Virus record (IMG/VR): IMGVR_UViG_3300044634_000093
Span: 1-32,930 of that record
Direction: 5' to 3' (one strand)
Origin: a virus
DNA: 32,930 nucleotides
The notes under the pieces: model-generated
The model's input: the letters and a program-made list of their open reading frames with translations, nothing else
Told to the model about the DNA's origin: nothing
Database searches by the model: none
Made by a program: the position numbers and the translations under genes
Part shown: one piece after another, positions 19,352-28,100 of the stretch
How the letters are laid out: each line of letters begins with the position of its first letter
Position numbering within the stretch: position 1 is the first letter of the stretch

Positions 19352-20848
19352 ATGGCAAAAATTAAATTACGCAGAGACCTTGCTGCGACTTGGACCTCAA
19401 CTAACCCTACATTGGCGGCGGGCGAACCTGGATTCGAAACAGATACTAAAAAAATTAAATACGGTGACGGCACAACAGCTTGGACTAGTTTAGGTTACGC
19501 ACCTGGTTTTTTCACAATTGGTACTGAAGGTACAGCATCAGGTGATGGCGGTATTGCTTATAATATTAGTACAGCGGTGCTCACATACACACCACCTGAT
19601 CTGTCGACATTAATCGAATTAACAGACATCAGCGTAGGCACAGAAGCAGTTGCATCTGGTGACGGCGGCATTGCTTATAACAACACAACTGGCGTATTTA
19701 CATATACTCCACCAACTGCGTTAGGTATTGGCGCTATTGCGTTATCTAGTCTAAGTGTAGGTGCCGAGGCAGCAGCAAGTGGTGATGGCGGTATTGCGTT
19801 TAATAGCGGAACCGGTGTATTTACATATACTCCTCCGTTAAATATTACAGGAAACGCAGCTACAGCAACTACACTAGCTACTGCCAGAACAATTGCTATA
19901 AGCGGCGATGTAACAGGTACTGCAACTTCGTTTGACGGAAGTGCCGCTATTACTATTTCTTCTGCAATTACAGCAGATTCGATTGTAAACGCAGATATAA
20001 ATTCTACTGCTGGGATCGTAGATACAAAGCTAGCAACAATTGCCACAGCAGGTAAAGTATCTAATTCGGCAACTACCGCAACCGAACTTAATACTGCTAG
20101 TGCAATTGTAGCAAGAGACGCATCAGGTAACTTTGCTGCTGGAACAATCACTGCAGCACTAAGTGGTAATGCTAGCACTGCAACTACACTAACTAGTTTG
20201 ACCGCTAGCGTAACTGAACTCAATTATAATGATATTACTACGTTAGGCACAGTAGAAGCAAGTAAAACTGTTACTGCTGATGCGTCTAGTGTTGTCTTAT
20301 TTCTAGATAACGCTAAAGCAGCATTCGGTACAAGTAGCGACTTACAAATTTATCACGACGGTACTCACAGCTATATCAATGATGCGGGTACAGGAAATCT
20401 AAGGTTAGCTGCTAGTCAAATTGATTTGTTGGGTGGTACAGATGGCGCTGAAACAATGGCAACGTTTGTTGATGACGGGGCAGTAACACTTTATCATGAT
20501 AACGCTATAAAAATTGCTACTACTTCAACGGGTGTAAATGTTACTGGTAGTCTAATTGTAAACGGTTCAGAAGATTTAGCAGATGCTGGTGCAGCTAGTT
20601 TAGCATTAAATGCAAGCTACTTCACTACAGCGGCGGCTGAAACTGCAACACTGGCTGCTGGAACTGAAGGTCAAATCAAAACATTTATGATGGCGGGCTA
20701 CGTTGGAAACATGGTCATTACTGTTACTAACCCAGGTTGGGGTGGTGCTGGCACTATAACATTTAGCGCAGTTGGACAGGGATGTATCTTACAATACGTC
20801 AACAGTAAATGGTTTAGTATCGGCAATAACGGCGCAGTATTTGCATAA
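19352..20848 (+). CDS. Fibre-type virion protein with tropism-determinant-like N-terminus
   Basis: A 498-aa protein. The N-terminus (KIKLRRDLAATWTSTNPTLAAGEPGFETDTKKIKYGDGTTAW) is the module seen at the start of many phage fibre and tropism-determinant proteins. Three repeats follow (VGTEAVASGDGGIAYN...GVFTYTPP, residues about 57-165), then an Ala/Thr-rich shaft (NAATATTLATAR). A C-terminal part has SSDLQIYHDGTHSYINDAG, a segment frequent in marine T4-like structural proteins, and a closing domain with FSAVGQGCILQYVNSKWFSI. There is no S74 domain. GGAGG at the end of the preceding gene is the ribosome-binding site, with a 1-nt gap between genes. Confidence 0.82.
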   Translation: MAKIKLRRDLAATWTSTNPTLAAGEPGFETDTKKIKYGDGTTAWTSLGYAPGFFTIGTEGTASGDGGIAYNISTAVLTYTPPDLSTLIELTDISVGTEAVASGDGGIAYNNTTGVFTYTPPTALGIGAIALSSLSVGAEAAASGDGGIAFNSGTGVFTYTPPLNITGNAATATTLATARTIAISGDVTGTATSFDGSAAITISSAITADSIVNADINSTAGIVDTKLATIATAGKVSNSATTATELNTASAIVARDASGNFAAGTITAALSGNASTATTLTSLTASVTELNYNDITTLGTVEASKTVTADASSVVLFLDNAKAAFGTSSDLQIYHDGTHSYINDAGTGNLRLAASQIDLLGGTDGAETMATFVDDGAVTLYHDNAIKIATTSTGVNVTGSLIVNGSEDLADAGAASLALNASYFTTAAAETATLAAGTEGQIKTFMMAGYVGNMVITVTNPGWGGAGTITFSAVGQGCILQYVNSKWFSIGNNGAVFA

Positions 20849-20863
20849 TAAAGGAAATGGTTA

Positions 20864-22267
20864 ATGGCTTCTGGATCAACTAGTATAACAGCAGTACCTT
20901 ATTTCTACGATAAACAATTTCGTAGATACATTCAGCAATTTATTAGATTGTTTGCTGGGTTTCAATTTGTTGTGGGCTATACAAGCGAAGGTGATCCAAT
21001 CTATCAAACTGTTCCTGTACGTTACGGCGATATTAGCAGAATGGCAGCACATATTCAAAAACAAAACAGTGCAAATATACTAAGCACTGTTCCGTTTATT
21101 AGCTGCTACGTTACTAAATTAGACATGAATCCTAAACTTAGAACATATCCTCAGTTTGAAGAAAACATGCAAGTTATAGAAAAGAAATACGATGAGGCAA
21201 CTAGCAGTTACGTAAACGAAGCTGGTAACTCATATACTATTACTAGACACCAACCAGTCCCATATACTTTGTCGATGAATTGCGATATTTGGACCAGTAA
21301 CAACGAACAGAAAATGCAGTTACTAGAACAAATATTAGTGTTGTTTAATCCATCACTTAACATACATACCACAAACAATCCGTTAGATTGGAGTAGTTTA
21401 AGCTATGTCGAACTTTCTGGCATTCAATGGAGTAGCCGTGCTATACCGCAAGGTGTGGACGATGTAATTGAGGTTGCAACGCTAACTTTCGATATGCCAA
21501 TTCTAATAAACCCTTCAGCTAAAGTGCAACGTAATTCAGCTATTCATACTATTATTGCAAACATTTACGATGTCGATACAGGTACTGCTGAACTTATTAG
21601 AAACGGCGATAGTTTTACTCCGCTGTTTACAAGTTACAAGATTGTAACTCTTGAAAATTACAAAATGAGATTTACAGTTGACAACGCTGGCATTGCTACT
21701 GCTAAAATCTTAAACAGGGCCAATGGCGTAACTGACAATGACGGTCAACCACTTACGTGGGATAAAGTATTTGAGAGTTTTGGTGAGTTTAGAGCTGATA
21801 TTAGTCAAATACGATTAAAGCAAACAGACGACCCTGGAGATACTAGTGGTGATATTATAGGTACATTAGTTAGACACTCATCTGATGCTAGTTTATTAGT
21901 TGCAACTATAGATATCGATACAATTCCGGCAAACACAAAAACACCTGTTGACAGGATAGTTGATCCAGAATTAAGTTATCCTGGGGACGGCACATTGCCA
22001 GCAGCAGCTAACGGACAACGTTACTTGTTAAGTAACACTATACCACTAGGCAGTGCATGGGGCGGGGCGGCTGCTGATGCAAATGATATTATTCAGTATA
22101 GTGCAGGGGCTTGGAGTAATTCAACTTTTGATGCAAGTGCCAATACCACTAGTACATTCCACACAACTAATCTTTTCACATTAGATAAACTAAAGTGGAC
22201 AGGCAGTGCATGGATCAACGCTTATGAAGGCACATATAATCCAGGATTTTGGCGCATATACCTATAA
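20864..22267 (+). CDS. gp15: gp15 tail sheath stabiliser
   Basis: In T4, gp15 caps the tail and connects it to the neck. The first 250 residues match T4 gp15 in order: YFYDKQFRRYIQQFIRLFAG (T4 YFYNSSFRRYATLMGDLFSN), TVPVRYGD (RVPITYAS), PVPYTLSMNCDIWTSNNEQK (PSPIKMIYELSIFTRYEDDM) and LLEQILVLFNPSLNIHT (IVEQILPYFQPHFNTTM). T4 gp15 is 272 aa; this one is 467 aa, with an extra C-terminal part carrying Trp-ending modules (IQYSAGAWSNSTF, KLKWTGSAWINAYEG). AAGGA precedes the ATG. The stop overlaps the start of the Nudix gene (TAATG). Confidence 0.88.
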   Translation: MASGSTSITAVPYFYDKQFRRYIQQFIRLFAGFQFVVGYTSEGDPIYQTVPVRYGDISRMAAHIQKQNSANILSTVPFISCYVTKLDMNPKLRTYPQFEENMQVIEKKYDEATSSYVNEAGNSYTITRHQPVPYTLSMNCDIWTSNNEQKMQLLEQILVLFNPSLNIHTTNNPLDWSSLSYVELSGIQWSSRAIPQGVDDVIEVATLTFDMPILINPSAKVQRNSAIHTIIANIYDVDTGTAELIRNGDSFTPLFTSYKIVTLENYKMRFTVDNAGIATAKILNRANGVTDNDGQPLTWDKVFESFGEFRADISQIRLKQTDDPGDTSGDIIGTLVRHSSDASLLVATIDIDTIPANTKTPVDRIVDPELSYPGDGTLPAAANGQRYLLSNTIPLGSAWGGAAADANDIIQYSAGAWSNSTFDASANTTSTFHTTNLFTLDKLKWTGSAWINAYEGTYNPGFWRIYL

Positions 22268-22725
22268 TGATAACAGCAAGTGGGTGTTGCTTTCTAGCAC
22301 TCGACACAGGACGTATAATGCTACAGCAACGTAGCGAACATGTAACACATCCACTTACATGGAGTTTCTGGGGCGGAAAAAGTGAATCTAATGAACGTCC
22401 AATAGAAACATTATTACGTGAATGCAGAGAAGAAATGGGTGTTTTGCCGGATATTGAAAAAGTATATCCTATACACCAGTTTACAAGTGATGATGGAAAT
22501 TTTCAATACAACACATTTTGTGTAACAGTCTTTGAGGAATTCTTGCCCACGTGTAATATGGAAAGTGCAGGATATGCTTGGGTTAAATTGGGATCATGGC
22601 CCAAGCCTTTACACCGTGGCGCAAAACTTGTGCTTGACAAACCTGACATGGTAGATAAGGTTAAAGCAATATGGGAAAGACAACACGGAAAATTAGACTT
22701 ACCAAATTGGTTAGACAGCTTTTAA
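22267..22725 (+). CDS. Nudix hydrolase
   Basis: A 152-aa hydrolase of nucleoside diphosphate-linked substrates. The Nudix box is intact: GKSESNERPIETLLRECREE followed by MGV, residues 37-59, fitting Gx5Ex7REUxEExGU, with the metal-binding glutamates E52, E55 and E56. The preceding LTWSFWGG is also typical. The substrate cannot be predicted; T4 NudE and other phage Nudix enzymes act on ADP-ribose-type or dinucleotide substrates. I chose the ATG at 22267, which overlaps the gp15 stop as TAATG, over an upstream in-frame ATG inside gp15. The 3' end overlaps the convergent glycosyltransferase gene by 15 nt. It closes the plus-strand operon. Confidence 0.9.
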   Translation: MITASGCCFLALDTGRIMLQQRSEHVTHPLTWSFWGGKSESNERPIETLLRECREEMGVLPDIEKVYPIHQFTSDDGNFQYNTFCVTVFEEFLPTCNMESAGYAWVKLGSWPKPLHRGAKLVLDKPDMVDKVKAIWERQHGKLDLPNWLDSF

Positions 22726-23808
22726 TTTCTGTTCATACTCTTTGTATTGATCACTATCTTCACCGTAAATCCTTTTGATAACGTCTATCCGATTAGGATG
22801 CAAGTTAGCTCGTTCATTTCTTATAAATTCTTGACGTTCTTCAAATACTTTCTCTAGCCACTGATAGTTATTCAACAGATCAACATCGATAAATTCTTTT
22901 TCATTTTGCTTAACTGCACAGTTACATGCATCTCTTATGTAATCATTTATTCTAGAAGAATCTTTAGAAATGTAGTTTGCTAAGATTTTGTTTTTAAGTT
23001 TTTTGTTATTATTAGGAAACTTGTTTTGTATTAAAAGACTTGAAGTTGAAAATGCACGTTCCCATGCCTTTTTTGGATCAGACATGTCATCCACCTTACC
23101 AGCAATGATATCTACTTCTTTGTATTTTATTTCTACGGGTAAATCATTTTGTAAGGATAGTATATATTTTCTAGGTACTAAAATTAGATTGTAGTCTCCA
23201 TATATTACGTTTGTAGATTTATGATCCACTTTAAACATATATATTGTATCTTGCATGTTTGGAACAAAATCAAAATAGAAATCAGTGCGTAATTCGACAT
23301 CAATATCCACAAGCCATACATAATCTTCGATATAATCTAGGTTTATGTTTATTAAAATATCAGTTAATGACTTTCTACTTTTAATCAGTCTATACTGTTT
23401 ATCTTTTGGTCTTTCTAATAATTTCTTAATAGAAAACTTATCGTTGAATGAATAGTTATAAATCGGATATTCATACTCTACAAACGATGAAATTATCCGT
23501 TGTTTAACTTCTAAGTTTATTCTGTTAACAGAATTGGTAGGCACGAGTTTTGCTACATCCCAGTTGATAGGTTTTTTTGACTTAGCAAAACATCTAGGAA
23601 ACAAATGTATGTTAAACTTAACATCATCTTCGGGCCTGAACCCCCAATTGAAGTCATCTCTTATATTATAACTAGGGTTTACAAACCAAACATAAGGTGC
23701 TTTATCTTTGTATGCATCTGCTAACTCATACGAATCCATATTACTTGTTTCGATAACAGGCCACTTATTAAAATGTTGCTTAGTATAACTAAATGCTGTT
23801 TTAAACAT
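22711..23808 (-). CDS. Putative GT-A-type glycosyltransferase (large)
   Basis: A 365-aa protein with a central YVWLVDIDVELRTDFYFDFV (D168 and D170, a DxD-like metal/nucleotide-sugar motif after a hydrophobic strand). An N-terminal part has YVWFVNPSYNIRDDFNWGF, and the C-terminus is basic and helical. This resembles glycan-modifying enzymes of large marine phages, but the sugar and acceptor are unknown. The frame is open to an ATG at 23820, yet the ATG at 23808 (MFKTAF...) has GGTGAT at the right distance and overlaps the upstream gene by only 8 nt, so it is preferred. The 3' end overlaps the Nudix gene convergently. Confidence 0.65.
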   Translation of the reverse strand: MFKTAFSYTKQHFNKWPVIETSNMDSYELADAYKDKAPYVWFVNPSYNIRDDFNWGFRPEDDVKFNIHLFPRCFAKSKKPINWDVAKLVPTNSVNRINLEVKQRIISSFVEYEYPIYNYSFNDKFSIKKLLERPKDKQYRLIKSRKSLTDILININLDYIEDYVWLVDIDVELRTDFYFDFVPNMQDTIYMFKVDHKSTNVIYGDYNLILVPRKYILSLQNDLPVEIKYKEVDIIAGKVDDMSDPKKAWERAFSTSSLLIQNKFPNNNKKLKNKILANYISKDSSRINDYIRDACNCAVKQNEKEFIDVDLLNNYQWLEKVFEERQEFIRNERANLHPNRIDVIKRIYGEDSDQYKEYEQKLKAV

Positions 23809-24412
23809 TATAAATATCACCTATCTTTATTTCTAAATTAGCTAAATGAGCGCAATAGTTACTAGCATCTGCATCGACAAATACATCATAATCATATTCT
23901 TTTAGTAGTTCACAAAATACAATATCTTCACCTAAATATGCATCATAGGATGACATATATTTAAAACTAAACCAAGGTGCTACTATATTTTTAAATACAT
24001 CTGTGCTGGTTAGCATTATTCCCATACCAACGCTATTAACACTGTGTAGACCAGACTTTGCTTTTAGAGTTTTTGTCATATCTCTATTGTCTAAAAATGC
24101 AACACTTCTAAACGGTTCTGATCTTGTACTGTAATAACAAGCAACAACTGATTTATTGTGCTTTGCTAGTAGCTGATATATGTTACTTGGGAATACCATA
24201 TCACTGTCTAACCACAATATCTGTTTGCAGTTTGTAGATAAGGCTGATTTGGCTAGTAAATGTCTTTGCTCTGGAAGTACGCTGCCATTTTGAAAAAACA
24301 ACTGATAAGTTACGTTATCTTTTACTAATCTAGCAACCAACTCAGCTAAACAAAATGCAAATTTACTGTGCAGCATATCCCTAACAGGAACACATATAGC
24401 TAATTCGGTCAT
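23801..24412 (-). CDS. Putative family 2-like glycosyltransferase
   Basis: A 203-aa protein with a GT-A layout: an N-terminal strand LAICVPVRD, then KQILWLDSDMVFP (D69-S-D71, the DxD metal site), a central VNSVGMGIMLTS, and LGEDIVFCELLKEYDYDVFVD with H189 after it (the acidic and His positions usual for GT2-type active sites). It would transfer a sugar from a nucleotide sugar to an unknown acceptor, perhaps a virion protein, modified DNA or host surface glycan. The start overlaps the upstream stop as ATGA, and the 3' end overlaps the second glycosyltransferase gene. The two are clearly co-expressed. Confidence 0.75.
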   Translation of the reverse strand: MTELAICVPVRDMLHSKFAFCLAELVARLVKDNVTYQLFFQNGSVLPEQRHLLAKSALSTNCKQILWLDSDMVFPSNIYQLLAKHNKSVVACYYSTRSEPFRSVAFLDNRDMTKTLKAKSGLHSVNSVGMGIMLTSTDVFKNIVAPWFSFKYMSSYDAYLGEDIVFCELLKEYDYDVFVDADASNYCAHLANLEIKIGDIYNV

Positions 24413-24861
24413 TGCTTGGGCATTAGTTCGTTCGGAACGATGTCAGCAGGCATAACTTCTTTTTCTGCCTTTTGTGTAATATCATTCATATACGAACTTA
24501 GTTTTGTTGTTTCTTTGACACATTCTTCGTAGTCAAGACTTGATAATGAGGCCATTTTAAACATAATTTCTGCAGATACTTTACCTTGCGCTAGTAATTG
24601 TACAGCTCCATGTTTGGCTAAACGTTTAATCCAATATTCTTTTTCTTTTTGTTCAGTCATAACAAGTTCATCTGCTGGATATGATGATTCGTACTCGGCT
24701 TTTAATTCTTTTAAAATACGAATACAGTCTTTTTGTTCTTTACTTTTAAAAAACACATGTTCAAGTGTGTTTAAATCTTCGCAGATTTTTCTATACTTAC
24801 TTGCTACTGTAGTGTATTCACTTAGTTCAAAAGTAGTGTATTCAAATTTAGTGGTTGACAT
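24409..24861 (-). CDS. Hypothetical helical protein (150 aa)
   Basis: A charged, mostly helical protein (MSTTKFEYTTFELSEYTTVA...; then KSKEQKDCIRILKELKAEYE) with no recognised motif, membrane segment or signal peptide. It ends VMPADIVPNELMPKQ. AAGGAG lies 8 nt before the ATG. It starts 22 nt after the 55-aa gene and overlaps the glycosyltransferase downstream by 4 nt, so it belongs to the same unit. A role with the glycosyltransferases is a guess from position. Confidence 0.78.
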   Translation of the reverse strand: MSTTKFEYTTFELSEYTTVASKYRKICEDLNTLEHVFFKSKEQKDCIRILKELKAEYESSYPADELVMTEQKEKEYWIKRLAKHGAVQLLAQGKVSAEIMFKMASLSSLDYEECVKETTKLSSYMNDITQKAEKEVMPADIVPNELMPKQ

Positions 24862-24882
24862 TGATTTCTCCTTTGAGTTTTC

Positions 24883-25050
24883 TTATGGTTGTCCGCCAAA
24901 TGTGGCACTAAGATTAATAGTAGTACCTGCTGTAATGCCCATGTGATTCACCCCAAGCTGACTCATCGATTTAGTAGTGCCACTAGTTACCCCGTAATAG
25001 ACTTGGATACTGTTGATACTAATTGTCGAACCTGTCGCTGGTAGTGCCAT
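24883..25050 (-). CDS. Short Ser/Thr/Gly-rich protein (55 aa) with own promoter
   Basis: A 55-codon gene from an ATG at 25050 to a TAA at 24883-24885, with a modest TAGGAAAAA ribosome-binding region. The product starts MALPATGSTISINSIQVYYG and ends ATFGGQP. Its low-charge beta-type composition is like the tips of fibre or baseplate proteins in this window rather than a regulator. A near-consensus promoter (25072-25100) lies directly upstream, just after the tail fibre stop. The short glycosyltransferase operon follows it. The function is unknown. Confidence 0.7.
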   Translation of the reverse strand: MALPATGSTISINSIQVYYGVTSGTTKSMSQLGVNHMGITAGTTINLSATFGGQP

Positions 25051-25071
25051 AAATTTTTCCTATAATATTCT

Positions 25072-25100
25072 ATACTAGCATTATTTATTTAGAATGTCAA
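25072..25100 (-). promoter_or_regulatory. Sigma70-type promoter after the tail fibre gene
   Basis: Minus strand TTGACA (25095-25100), 17-nt spacer, TAGTAT (25072-25077). It begins 3 nt after the fibre stop codon. The spacer contains CTAAATAAATAAT, which also resembles late boxes. It should serve the 55-aa gene, the 150-aa gene and the two glycosyltransferases. Confidence 0.8.
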
Positions 25101-25103
25101 CCC

Positions 25104-28100
25104 TCAATTGTTGTCCTCAAGATCGGATAATCTTTGTGCTAGTTGACGATTCTGTTCAGTTAATTCTTTGATAGCTTCGATTAGTAAAGGAACCATTTTT
25201 TCATAACGCACTGCCATGTAACCGTTGTCTCTAACGTTGATTACTTCTGGAAGCACATCATTTACTTGTTGTGCAAGAACACCAACTTCTCTGACATTAG
25301 TATCTTTGTGTTCTACTTCGTGTGCAAGTTCGTTCCAGTTATAGGTAACACCGTTTAGTTGATTTACTTTTGCTAGTGCATCTGGAATATTTTCGATATT
25401 AGCTTTTAATCTGCTATCTGATGTAGCATATGCAGTAACATCAGCGCCTGCGTTAATAGCACCACTTACACCTAAGCCGCCTGTAATTACAACAGAACCT
25501 GTGGTGTTAGTAGTTGATGCAGTACCGTTAGAGAATGTTTTGATACCAGCAATTGACTGGTTACCTGTAGTTAATACACCATTTGTTACGGTAGCTGCGT
25601 TACCATCAATACTAACACCTGTTAGTGTTTGGGACGCAGTTGTTCTGTTTAGTGCAATTGAAGTTGTACCAATAAACAGCGCCGAGTTACCCAGTACACC
25701 ACTTGGAATAGTGCCAGATAAGTTACCAGCAGTTAAACTTGTTAAGTTTGCACCAGATACTGCACCAAACAATCCGCTCCAAGTACCACTAGTAACTGTA
25801 CCTGTTGTAGTCGCTGCTGCAGCATTAACGGCTGCGGTTGTTACTATTTCCGTTCTAGCATTTGCTAACGTCTTTGGTAGTATGTTTCCAGCAGTAGTTT
25901 CTACGTAGTAATGTGTTGCAGTTGTTGCAGTATCTGCTAAACCAGAGATTGTTATGTTTGGAGAACTAATAGTAGTAGTGCCTGCAACACTCGAACCGAT
26001 GTTTATGTTAGTAGTCGACCCAGCTGCACCACCAGTTCCTAAGTTAATTGTCTTAGTTGTAGCAGTTGCAGTTGCACCAGTTGAAATATTTGTTGTGCTT
26101 GCAGCAGTACCAGTATAACCAAGTGTTAGTGCAGTGGAACTTGCAAAAGCACCAAAAGTTGCACCACCATCAATGGTAGTAGTAAATGTTGGGGCAGTAG
26201 CAAATACTAATACACCCGAACCAGTTTCGTCACTAATAACACCAGCTAATTGTAAACTAGTGGTTGCTGCAAATTGTGCAAGTGTACCGCCTGTGTAAGC
26301 AACTGTGCCACCTCCTCCAAATGCAGCTGATATGCCATCAGTGCCAGTAAATGTTAGAGTATTGCTTGCTGTTAGTGTTTTACCATCAGCGATTGTTAAT
26401 GTGGAACCAGTGGCAGGTGCCGTTAATGTTACTTTGTTGATACTTGTTGCAGATGCAACGCCTAAAGTCGGAGTAGTTAGCGTTGGACTTGATGCAAACA
26501 CTAATGCACCACTTCCTGTTTCATCTGATATAACACCAGCTAATTCAGATGATGTAGTTGCTGCAAAAGCTGATAGCTTATTTGAGGTGGTTGCTAAAGT
26601 ACCAGTAGTTGGTAGAGTTATGCTTGTGCTAGCAGTAGTTGTAACTTCAAGAGTATGTGCACCAGTATGAGTAAAACTACCCCCAAGAGTGATAGTTTTT
26701 GCGCCATTATTGACGCCAGTACCGCCATATGTAGGATCAATAACTGTACCTTGCCATGTTCCACTTGTAACTGTACCAACAGTAGTTGCGGCGGCGCTAT
26801 TTACTGCAGCAGTTGTTACTATTTCAGTTTTAACATTTGCTAATGTTTTTGGTAATATGTTTCCACTAGCTGTTTCTACATAATAGTGTGTTGCGGTGGT
26901 TGCGGTGTCTGCTAGACTACTAATTGTTATGTTTGGAGAACTAATTGTAGTTGTACCAGCAACACTTGAGCCAATGTTAATGTTAGTGGTTGACCCAGCT
27001 GCACCACCAGTGCCTAAATTAACAGTTTTGGTTACTGTTGAAGCGGTTGCACCTGTTGAAATATTTGTTGTACTTGCTGCAGTACTGGTGTAACCTAATG
27101 TTAGCGAAGTAGAACTTGCAAATGCACCAAATGTTGCGCCGCCATCTATTGAAGTAGTAAATGTCGGAGCAGTTCCAAATACTAACGCACCGCTACCGGT
27201 TTCGTCTGTTATTGCAGAAAGTAAGTTAGCAGAAGAAGGTGTACCCAGCCAAGTAGCAACACCTGTGCCTAGGCTTGATAAACCAGTTCCGCCATAAGTT
27301 GCGCTGATGACACTGCCATTCCATGTACCACTTGTAATTGTCCCAACAGTTGTAGCTGCGGCGCTATTTACTGCAGCGGTGGTTACAATCTCAGTTTTAA
27401 CATTTGCAAGTGTTTTTGGTCTAACTGTACCATCAGTTGCTATTTCAACATAGTAATGTGTTGCTGCAGTGGCAGTATCTGCTACACCTGCAACTGTGAC
27501 TGTTGGACTAGCAATAGCAGTAGTACCGCCATCTGCATCACCAATGTTGATATTAGTAGTAGAACCGGCTGCACCACCAGTACCTAAGTTGATAGTTTTA
27601 GTTGTTGCGGATGCAACAGCACCTGTTGAAATATTAGTTGTGCTTGCTGCAGTACTAGTGTAACCAAGTGTTAGTGCAGTTGAACTTGCAAAAGCACCAA
27701 ATGTAGCACCACCATCAATGGTAGTAGTAAATGTTGGTGCTGTACCAAATACCAATACGCCACTACCTGTTTCATCTGATATAACACCAGCTAATTCAGA
27801 GGATGATGTTGCTGCGAACACTGAGAGTTTATTTGAAGTAGTAGCCAAAGTGCCAGTAGTCGGCAGAGTTATGCTTGTGGTAGCAGTAGTTGTAACGTCA
27901 AGAGTATGTGCACCAGTATGAGTAAAATTACCGCCAAGAGTGATAGTCTTACCTGTATTCGCTACCCCAGTACCGCCATACTGCCCATCAATAACAGTGC
28001 CCTGCCACTCACCACTTGTAATAATTCCGACAGTTGTAGCGGCGGCGCTATTTACTGCAGCAGTGGTTACGAGTTCTGCTGTGGCATTTGCTAGTGTTTT

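Noticed and set aside
19675-20223. 182-codon minus-strand open frame opposite the fibre-type gene
   Set aside because: Shadow of a Thr/Ala-rich repeat gene. The Val/Ala-rich translation is the usual antisense product of such codons.
23809-23816. Perfect TATAAATA on the plus strand
   Set aside because: No plus-strand gene follows, and the site is inside overlapping minus-strand genes. Probably chance in AT-rich sequence.
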